NCBI GenBank assembly: GCA_024639035.1
Contig: JAHEJE010000170.1
Span: forward strand, 1 to 6,739
From: Alphaproteobacteria bacterium
GTDB lineage: Bacteria > Pseudomonadota > Alphaproteobacteria > Rhizobiales > Aestuariivirgaceae
Direction of reading: 5' to 3'
DNA: 6,739 nucleotides
Below, one piece after another: positions 1 to 5,786 of the stretch; within the stretch, counting starts at the first letter, position 1; each line of letters begins with the position of its first letter. The notes under the pieces were generated by a model. It ran no database searches and was not told the origin of the DNA. It saw only the letters and a list, made by a program, of their open reading frames with translations. A program made the position numbers and the translations under genes.

Positions 1-932
1 ACATCAAGCAGGGCCTGATCGACATCGAGGCCATGTTCAACCTGCTCAAGGTCGCACCGGACATCCAGGACCGCCCCGATGCCAGACCGCTTGAAGTCGG
101 CACCGGCGGGGTCGCGTTTCGGGGCGTGAATTTTGCCTACGATGCCGAACGGCCGATCATCCGCGATCTGTCTTTCGAGGTGCCGGCCGGCCATACGGTG
201 GCCATCGTCGGACCGTCCGGCGCCGGCAAGTCGACGATCTCGCGGCTGCTGTATCGGTTCTACGAACTGACCGGCGGCAGCATCGAGATCGACGGCCAGG
301 ACATTGCCGGTGTCACGCAAGGTTCCCTGCGCGCCGCCATCGGCATGGTCCCCCAGGACACCGTGCTGTTCAACGACACCATCCGCTACAACATCCGCTA
401 CGGTCGCCCCGACGCCACCGACGACGAGGTCGAGGACGCAGCGAAGCTGGCCCAGATTCACGATTTCGTCACCAGCCTGCCGCAGGGCTATGACGCCATG
501 GTCGGCGAACGCGGTCTAAAACTGTCCGGCGGCGAAAAGCAGCGCGTGTCGATCGCCCGCACGATCCTCAAGGGACCGCCGATCCTGATGCTGGACGAAG
601 CCACCTCGGCGCTTGATACGATGACCGAAAAGGACATCCAGGCGGCCCTGCGCACGGTGTCCAAGGGCCGCACGACACTGGTCATCGCCCATCGCCTGTC
701 GACCGTCATCGATGCCGATGAGATCATCGTGCTGGAAGAGGGCCGGATCGTCGAGCGCGGCCGCCATGAAGACTTGCTTAAGGCACATGGTGTATATGAG
801 ACCATGTGGAACCGTCAGCGCGAGGCTGACGAGGCGCGCCGCAAGCTGGTCGAGGACGAACGCGGACTGTCGGCCGAGGAGACCGCCCGCATCGCCCCGG
901 CGACGGAGAACCTGTTGGTGCCGCCCGTCTGA
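1..932 (+). CDS. Atm1/HMT-type ABC exporter, C-terminal part (5' truncated by window)
   Basis: This is the nucleotide-binding half of an inner-membrane ABC half-transporter that acts as a homodimer. The open frame runs from base 3, so the gene starts upstream; the Met codon at 33 is internal. The first residues (IKQGLIDIEAMFNLL) match the cytoplasmic elbow after the last transmembrane helix in Atm1-family proteins. Counting from Met33: Walker A GPSGAGKST at 60-68, Q-loop Gln108, signature LSGGEKQR at 164-171, Walker B ILMLDEATS at 184-192, D-loop SALD, and switch His220. All catalytic motifs are intact. The FNDTIRYNIRYGRPDA segment (114-128) is characteristic of the Atm1 group, known for exporting glutathione-linked sulfur or metal conjugates in mitochondria and Alphaproteobacteria. 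The charged C-terminal tail (about 260-299) is normal for the group. The transmembrane domain that sets substrate is outside the window, so the substrate is inferred. psd follows after 27 nt on the same strand. Confidence 0.93.
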   Translation, partial: IKQGLIDIEAMFNLLKVAPDIQDRPDARPLEVGTGGVAFRGVNFAYDAERPIIRDLSFEVPAGHTVAIVGPSGAGKSTISRLLYRFYELTGGSIEIDGQDIAGVTQGSLRAAIGMVPQDTVLFNDTIRYNIRYGRPDATDDEVEDAAKLAQIHDFVTSLPQGYDAMVGERGLKLSGGEKQRVSIARTILKGPPILMLDEATSALDTMTEKDIQAALRTVSKGRTTLVIAHRLSTVIDADEIIVLEEGRIVERGRHEDLLKAHGVYETMWNRQREADEARRKLVEDERGLSAEETARIAPATENLLVPPV

Positions 933-953
933 CGCCAACGCGCGTTGAATTGC

Positions 954-959
954 AGGGAG
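954..959 (+). promoter_or_regulatory. Shine-Dalgarno-like AGGGAG before psd; start-deciding site
   Basis: AGGGAG lies directly against the ATG at 960, which is too close for normal initiation there. It is 9 nt upstream of an in-frame TTG at 969, a better distance. A further in-frame TTG at 945 lies before the site and has no visible ribosome binding site. The site therefore argues for 969, while codon preference argues for 960. The true start cannot be settled by sequence alone. Confidence 0.45.
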
Positions 960-1667
960 ATGGACCCGTTGATCGACTCTATTCGCTCCGCATTGGTGCC
1001 GGTGCACCGCGAAGGCTACAAGTTCGTCGCCATTTTCGCGGTCATAACCCTGGTGCTGTTCAGTTTCATGCCCGATCTGTTCGGCTGGATCGGCGTCATC
1101 CTGACCCTGTGGTGCGCCTATTTCTTCCGCGATCCCGAGCGCGTGACGCCATTGCGCGACGGCCTGGTCATCGCCCCCGCCGACGGCCGCATCAGCGCCA
1201 TCGAAACCGTGCCCTCGCCGCCGGAGCTTGATCTCGATGGCGAGGAGCGCACCAGGGTATCGATCTTCATGAACGTGTTCGACGTCCATGTGAACCGCGC
1301 CCCGGTGGATGCGACCATCCGGGCCCTCAACTACGTGCCCGGCAAATTCATCAACGCCGAACTGGACAAGGCCAGCGAGGACAACGAACGCCAGGCCCTG
1401 ACCCTGGAGATGGCCGATGGCGTTCGCATCGGGGTCGTGCAGATCGCCGGGCTGGTGGCGCGGCGCATCGTCAAGTTCGTCGATGCCGGCGACCGGCTTC
1501 TGGCCGGCCAGCGCTTCGGCCTGATCCGTTTCGGCAGCCGGGTCGATGTCTACCTGCCGCCGGGCTGCAACGCCCTGGCATGCATCGGCCAGCGTGCCGT
1601 CGCCGGCGAGACCGTGCTGGCCGATCTGGCGGCCGACGAACAACCGCGCCCGGCGCGGGCCAACTGA
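960..1667 (+). CDS. psd: Phosphatidylserine decarboxylase proenzyme, short (PSD-A) form
   Basis: This enzyme converts phosphatidylserine to phosphatidylethanolamine at the inner membrane, using a pyruvoyl cofactor made by self-cleavage. From ATG960 the product is 235 residues, typical of the short form. An N-terminal hydrophobic hairpin (about residues 21-54) is followed by YFFRDPER (54-61), a family hallmark. The conserved Asp75 lies in APADG and His110 in VFDVHVNR; both are expected to support autocleavage. The cleavage site is Gly192-Ser193 in RFGSRVD, so Ser193 would become the pyruvoyl group and leave a 43-residue alpha chain. The FGS context, in place of the LGST of the long enzymes, identifies the short type. 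The start is uncertain: TTG945, ATG960 and TTG969 are all in frame. ATG960 is chosen by codon type, although the nearby AGGGAG is better spaced for TTG969. pssA, whose product makes the substrate, begins 10 nt downstream. Confidence 0.95.
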   Translation: MDPLIDSIRSALVPVHREGYKFVAIFAVITLVLFSFMPDLFGWIGVILTLWCAYFFRDPERVTPLRDGLVIAPADGRISAIETVPSPPELDLDGEERTRVSIFMNVFDVHVNRAPVDATIRALNYVPGKFINAELDKASEDNERQALTLEMADGVRIGVVQIAGLVARRIVKFVDAGDRLLAGQRFGLIRFGSRVDVYLPPGCNALACIGQRAVAGETVLADLAADEQPRPARAN

Positions 1668-1669
1668 GG
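1665..1669 (+). promoter_or_regulatory. Shine-Dalgarno TGAGG for pssA, overlapping the psd stop
   Basis: TGAGG includes the psd stop codon (1665-1667) and sits 8 nt before the pssA ATG at 1678. Ribosomes finishing psd would end on the pssA binding site, which suggests coupled translation of the two PE-synthesis genes. Confidence 0.5.
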
Positions 1670-1677
1670 CGCCAGCG

Positions 1678-2496
1678 ATGTCCAAACTCGACGACAATAT
1701 CCGCAAAACCACGGTACCCGAACAGCGCCGCGGCATGTTCCGCCAGGTGCCGGTGCGCTTTCTGCTGCCCAACATCATCACGCTTCTGGCCGTGTGCATG
1801 GGCGTGACCGCCATTCGCTTGGGCATCGAGGGCCGTTACGAACTGGCCGTTGCGGCGGTGATTTTCGCCGGTGTGCTGGATGCCATGGACGGCCGCATCG
1901 CCCGCTTTCTCAAGAGCGCCTCGCGGTTTGGCGCCGAACTGGATTCACTGGCCGATTTCGTCAACTTCGGCGTGGTTCCGGCGATGCTGATCTACATGTG
2001 GTCGCTCAATGCGCTGAAGAACCTGGGGTGGATCTTCGCCCTCGGTCTGGCAATCTGCTGCGCCCTGCGGCTCGCCCGCTTCAATGTCGCCCTCGAAGAC
2101 CCGGACAAGCCGGCCTGGACGGTCGCCTTCTTCACCGGCATCCCGGCGCCGGCCGGCGCCTTTCTGGCCATGGCGCCGATGTATCTCGGCTTCATGGGCT
2201 TCATCGAGGACGGCACCGATGTCGCGCCCCTGGTGTTGCCGTGGATTGCCCTGGTCGCCGGCGGCATCATCAGCCGCATCCCGACCTTTTCCGGCAAGGG
2301 CTTCGGCAAGCGCATCCGCAGCGACCTGGTGCTGCCGACGGTTGCCGCCATCGTCTTCGGCGCCATCCTGCTGATTAGTTTTCCCTGGGAAACGCTGACC
2401 GTGATGGTGTTGATCTACATCGTCCTCATCCCCGTCGGCATCCGCAACTACCGCCGCCATGTGGCTGCGGACGAAGCGGCACGCTCAGAGGGGTGA
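1678..2496 (+). CDS. pssA: CDP-diacylglycerol--serine O-phosphatidyltransferase
   Basis: This integral membrane enzyme transfers phosphatidyl from CDP-diacylglycerol to L-serine, giving phosphatidylserine and CMP. The product is 272 residues, a usual length for the membrane-bound (type II) form. The CDP-alcohol phosphatidyltransferase signature is complete: Asp68, Asp71-Gly72, Ala75-Arg76, Gly85, Asp89 and Asp93, in the D-x2-DG-x2-AR-x8-G-x3-D-x3-D pattern. The aspartates bind the catalytic metal and the last acts as base in structurally studied relatives. A basic N-terminal stretch (RRGMFRQVPVRF, 18-29) leads into the first helix at PNIITLLAVCMGVTAI. Hydrophobic segments recur at about 54-70, 97-112, 116-132, 150-175, 183-198, 219-234 and 240-255. 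The tail after residue 256 is basic and then soluble. The ATG is supported by TGAGG 8 nt upstream. psd directly precedes it, so the substrate-making and substrate-using enzymes are co-encoded. Confidence 0.96.
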   Translation: MSKLDDNIRKTTVPEQRRGMFRQVPVRFLLPNIITLLAVCMGVTAIRLGIEGRYELAVAAVIFAGVLDAMDGRIARFLKSASRFGAELDSLADFVNFGVVPAMLIYMWSLNALKNLGWIFALGLAICCALRLARFNVALEDPDKPAWTVAFFTGIPAPAGAFLAMAPMYLGFMGFIEDGTDVAPLVLPWIALVAGGIISRIPTFSGKGFGKRIRSDLVLPTVAAIVFGAILLISFPWETLTVMVLIYIVLIPVGIRNYRRHVAADEAARSEG

Positions 2497-2508
2497 CGGC
2501 GTCCCCTC
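2488..2508. repeat. Inverted repeat GAGGGG-N9-CCCCTC at the end of pssA; possible weak hairpin
   Basis: GAGGGG (2488-2493) and CCCCTC (2503-2508) are perfectly complementary, with a 9-nt loop that holds the pssA stop codon. A hairpin could form in RNA from either strand at this convergent junction. No T-run follows on either side, so it does not look like a standard intrinsic terminator. It may slow polymerase, protect a 3' end, or be chance in GC-rich sequence. Confidence 0.3.
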
Positions 2509-2558
2509 ATCGAGAAGGAGCGGGATGGATCTACGTTCAATGGCGGGGGCCAGTGGCC
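2497..2558. other. 62-bp convergent intergenic spacer with strong SD-like site and 17-codon micro-ORF
   Basis: The spacer separates the ends of pssA (plus) and the RND permease gene (minus). On the plus strand AAGGAG (2515-2520) is followed after 4 nt by ATG at 2525. The frame encodes MDLRSMAGASGLTPLPV and stops at 2576-2578, overlapping the last codons of the permease gene on the other strand. This is the strongest SD-like sequence in the plus-strand unit. The peptide resembles nothing I recognise, and a chance origin is likely given its length. It could also be the remnant of a lost downstream gene. Confidence 0.2.
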
Positions 2559-5500
2559 TTACTCCGCTGCCTGTTTGAAGTCCGGCTGGTCTTGTGACGC
2601 TACGTCTGTCGTGGTGCTTTCACCGACCGGCAGGCCCCTGCGCCGGGCCATGAAGTCGCGCAAGCCCTCGCGGCACACGGTCGGCGCGGCGAGCAGTACC
2701 GGGGTCAGGATCAGCGTCAGCAGGGTGGCAAAGGCCAGGCCGAACGAGATCGCCGTGGCCAGTTGAACCCACCATGTCGAGGTTACGCTGCCAAGCTGCA
2801 CCGTGCGTTCGAACCAGTTGACGTTGAGCTGGAAGATCATCGGCAACAGGCCGAAGATCGTCGTGATGGTGGTCAGCAAGACCGGCCGCAGGCGCTGGGC
2901 GGCTGTGTGCACCACCGCATCGCGCACCGGGTAACCCTGCCTGAGCATGTTGTGGTAGGTGTCGATCAGCACAATGGCATTGTTGACCACGATGCCGGCC
3001 AGCGCCACCACGCCGGTTCCGGTCATGATCACCGAAAACGCCTGGCCGGTCACCATCATGCCGATCAGCACCCCGGCCAGCGACATCACCAGCGTCGAAA
3101 GCGTGAGGGTGGCGTGGTAGAAGCTGTTAAACTGGGTCACCAGGATCATGAACATGATGAAGATGGCGGCCAGCATTGCCTTGGTCAGGAATTGCTGCGA
3201 TGTGCGCTGCTCCTCATCGGCGCCGCGGAACAGGAACTGCACCCCGGCCGGCCACTCCTGGGTCTTAAGCCAGGCATTCAGTTCCTTGACCTTGTCATCG
3301 GCCAGCACGCCCTCGGCCGCATTGGCCTTGACGTAGACCGACACCCGCCCGTCCTTGCGGATGATGCTGTCGACCGCCGGCTTGATCTCGCGGGTGACCA
3401 GATTGCCGAGCGGCACCAGGCCGTTCGGGGTCTGCAGGCGCAGGGTGTCGAGCTGCGAGATGGCGCGCTCGTTCTGCGGCAGGCGGACCCGGATGTCGAC
3501 CTCGTCGCGCGAATCGTCCGGCCGGTAGGTGCCGACCAGCACGCCGTTGGTGATCACCTGCACCAGCGCCCCGACCGAAACGACGTCGGCGCCATAGCGC
3601 CCGGCCTCCTCGCGGTCGACCCTGATCGTCCACTCGATGCCGGGCAGGGGGGTTTCATCCTCGATGTCGATCAGCCCCTCGACGTCGTTTTCAAGGTGCT
3701 TGCGAACCCGGGTCGCCACCGCATTGGCCGTTGCCACGCTGTCGGCGCGCACCTGCAGGCGCACGTCCTTGCCGGTCGCCGGGCCGTTTTCGCGCTGGCG
3801 CAGTTCCGGGATGATGCCGGGGATGTTTTCGGTCTTGCGACGGATTTCGGCCAGAATCTGCTTGCCCGGCCGGCGCTGGCCGAACGGTTCAAGCTCGATG
3901 GTCAACAGGCCGATGGCGTCCTTGGGCTGATCGAGCCCGGCGCCGGTGCCGATCGAATTCTGGTTGGTGCCGCCGGCCTGGGTCGACACGGTTTCCACGC
4001 CGTCGATGGCCAGAACCTTGCGTTCGACCTTCTGCACCAGCGCGAGCTGTTCGTAGACCGACAGGTTGCCGCGCGCCCTCACGTACATCAGGGCCTGCTC
4101 CGGCTCGGTCTCGACGAAGAACGTGACGCCGTTGTTGTGCTTGCCGTAGAACACGAAGATGCCGACCAGCATCGCCACTGCCACCACGGCCACCTTCAGG
4201 GGATGGCGGATCAATACGGTCAACAGCTTGACATAGCCGCCGGTGAAGCCGCCGATGCCGCTGAGGTCGGTGTGGCGCGCGGCGGCCAAACTCCTGATGC
4301 TGTCGTTGCTGTCGCTGTCGGCCTTGCCGAACAGCGATCCCAGCACCGGCAGGAACACCATCGCGGTGAGCAGCGAGGCGCTCAGCACGATGACGACGGT
4401 GGTCGGCAGGTTGGACATGAACTTGCCGGGAACGCCGGGCCAGAACAGCATCGGCAGGAAGGCGGCCAGCGTGGTCGCCGTGGACGACACCACCGGCCAG
4501 AACATCCGCTTGGCCGCAGCGATATAGGCGTCGCGCCGGTGCATGCCTTCGGCCATCTTGCGGTCGGCGTATTCGACGATGACGATGGCTCCGTCGACCA
4601 GCATGCCGACGGTCAGCACCATGCCGAACATCAGCATGTTGTTGATCGTCTTGCCGAACAGGGCGACGATCAAGAAGCCGATCATGAACGAGGTCGGGAT
4701 GGCCAGGCCGACCAGAAACGCCGAACGGGTGCCGAGGGCTGCCACGCAGATCACCATCACCAGGGCAATCGCCGTGATGATCGCCGACTGCAGCGAGCCC
4801 AGGACCTCGAAGATCGTCTTCGATTCATCCAGTGCGAAACTGACGATCACGTTCGCCGGCCAGTCCGCCGATTCGGCGTTGACGATCTCGCGGACCTTCC
4901 GATTGGTCTCGATGATGTTCGAGCCGACCCGCTTGACCACCTCCACGGTAATCGCCGGCTTGCCGTTGAACCGGGCGAACCGCGTCGGGTCCTTGAACGA
5001 ACGCCGGATGTCGGCCACGTCGGACAGCTTGACCACGGTGCCGTCGGACACCTTGACCGGCAGCGAGTAGACATCGAGCGCGGTTTCGAACAGGCCCGGC
5101 ACCTTGACGTTGAAACGCCCGGCGCCGGCATCGATGGCGCCGGCCGCGACCAGCCGGTTGTTGCGTGTCACCGCATTCAGCAGTTCGGCCTGCGAGACGT
5201 TGTAGGCCTGCAGTTTCAACTCATCGATGATGACTTCGAGCAGCTCCTCGCGCTGGCCCGACAACCGCGCTTCGAGCACGCTGGGGATGGTTTCGATGGC
5301 GTCCTGCAATTGGCGCGCGTGCCGGTACAGCGTGCGCTCGGGCACATCGCCGGACAGGCCGACGATAATGGTCGGGAACAGGCTCAGGTTGACCTCGTTG
5401 ACCACCGGTTCCTCGGCATCGCTGGGCAGTTTTGCCTTGGCCAGGTCGACCTTCTCGCGCACGTCGCGGCCGGCCTCGTCGGTGTCGATGTCGGCATCGA

Positions 5501-5786
5501 ACTCGACGATGATCGAGGCATGGCCCTGGGCCGCAACGCCGGTCAGTTCCTTCAGGCCCTCAAGCGCCCGCAGTTCTTCTTCCATCGGCTTGACCAACAG
5601 CCGCTCGGCGTCCTCCGGCGACACGCCCTGCAGCGGGATCGAGACATAGAACACCGGCACCTGGATATCCGGCCGCGCCTCCTTCGGGATGGTCAGGTAG
5701 CTGTAGACGCCAGCCACCAGCATCATCGCCATGAAGGCGAGAACGGCCCGCGGCCGGCGCAGGATCTGTTCAAGGGCGTGGATCAT
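2559..5786 (-). CDS. RND efflux transporter permease (AcrB/HAE superfamily, COG0841-like)
   Basis: This inner-membrane, proton-driven efflux pump subunit is expected to work as a trimer with the adaptor encoded just upstream. The 1075-residue product is full length and has the duplicated RND architecture. TM1 lies near 13-31, followed by TIPKEARPDIQVP (32-44), and the first periplasmic porter/docking region covers about 45-335. TM2-TM6 fall at about 335-486. A Ser/Asp-rich cytoplasmic linker (488-510) precedes the second half, with TM7 near 531-547, a periplasmic region to about 868 and TM8-TM12 to about 1034. The TM4 motif is GMLVDGAIVIVE with a single acid, Asp398. The TM10 motif is AGIVVNNAIVLID, with Asn935 where AcrB has its relay lysine. 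RLRP (965-968) is conserved. The ATG is fixed by its 4-nt overlap with the adaptor stop; no clear SD is visible, which fits coupled translation. Substrate cannot be read from sequence. The family assignment is firm; HAE rather than heavy-metal type is likely but less sure. Confidence 0.96.
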   Translation of the reverse strand: MIHALEQILRRPRAVLAFMAMMLVAGVYSYLTIPKEARPDIQVPVFYVSIPLQGVSPEDAERLLVKPMEEELRALEGLKELTGVAAQGHASIIVEFDADIDTDEAGRDVREKVDLAKAKLPSDAEEPVVNEVNLSLFPTIIVGLSGDVPERTLYRHARQLQDAIETIPSVLEARLSGQREELLEVIIDELKLQAYNVSQAELLNAVTRNNRLVAAGAIDAGAGRFNVKVPGLFETALDVYSLPVKVSDGTVVKLSDVADIRRSFKDPTRFARFNGKPAITVEVVKRVGSNIIETNRKVREIVNAESADWPANVIVSFALDESKTIFEVLGSLQSAIITAIALVMVICVAALGTRSAFLVGLAIPTSFMIGFLIVALFGKTINNMLMFGMVLTVGMLVDGAIVIVEYADRKMAEGMHRRDAYIAAAKRMFWPVVSSTATTLAAFLPMLFWPGVPGKFMSNLPTTVVIVLSASLLTAMVFLPVLGSLFGKADSDSNDSIRSLAAARHTDLSGIGGFTGGYVKLLTVLIRHPLKVAVVAVAMLVGIFVFYGKHNNGVTFFVETEPEQALMYVRARGNLSVYEQLALVQKVERKVLAIDGVETVSTQAGGTNQNSIGTGAGLDQPKDAIGLLTIELEPFGQRRPGKQILAEIRRKTENIPGIIPELRQRENGPATGKDVRLQVRADSVATANAVATRVRKHLENDVEGLIDIEDETPLPGIEWTIRVDREEAGRYGADVVSVGALVQVITNGVLVGTYRPDDSRDEVDIRVRLPQNERAISQLDTLRLQTPNGLVPLGNLVTREIKPAVDSIIRKDGRVSVYVKANAAEGVLADDKVKELNAWLKTQEWPAGVQFLFRGADEEQRTSQQFLTKAMLAAIFIMFMILVTQFNSFYHATLTLSTLVMSLAGVLIGMMVTGQAFSVIMTGTGVVALAGIVVNNAIVLIDTYHNMLRQGYPVRDAVVHTAAQRLRPVLLTTITTIFGLLPMIFQLNVNWFERTVQLGSVTSTWWVQLATAISFGLAFATLLTLILTPVLLAAPTVCREGLRDFMARRRGLPVGESTTTDVASQDQPDFKQAAE
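4298..4320. repeat. Short 9-nt imperfect tandem repeat in the RND linker
   Basis: TGCTGTCGT, TGCTGTCGC and a partial TGTCG lie in tandem on the plus strand. On the coding (minus) strand they give DSDSNDS (residues 490-496) in the cytoplasmic linker between the two RND halves. Such a repeat may vary in copy number by slippage, but only changes in multiples of three, including the 9-nt unit itself, would keep the frame. Confidence 0.4.
5783..5786 (-). other. ATGA stop/start overlap coupling adaptor and RND permease
   Basis: Reading the minus strand, ATGA contains the permease ATG (5786-5784) and the adaptor TGA (5785-5783). The sequence just upstream of the permease start (GCCGGAACCGGATC) has no good Shine-Dalgarno match. 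Permease translation therefore probably depends on ribosomes finishing the adaptor, which would keep the two pump subunits in step. Confidence 0.75.

Noticed and set aside
33..932. Met codon at 33 as the true start of the ABC protein
   Set aside because: The frame is open to base 3 and the residues before Met33 match the Atm1 elbow. A stand-alone 299-residue NBD would lack its membrane domain.
1546..1677. Upstream in-frame extension of pssA from 1546
   Set aside because: It would overlap most of the psd alpha-chain coding region including the area after the GS cleavage site. The ATG at 1678 has a well-spaced SD and gives a normal-length enzyme.
516..1826. A 436-codon minus-strand open frame across the ABC, psd and pssA genes
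   Set aside because: It crosses three well-supported genes on the other strand and shows the same low-information His/Asp/Gly/Gln/Arg composition; a shadow frame.
2548..2558. GGCC-AGT-GGCC as a terminator hairpin for the RND operon
   Set aside because: The stem is only 4 bp, GGCC is self-complementary, and no T-run follows in either direction.
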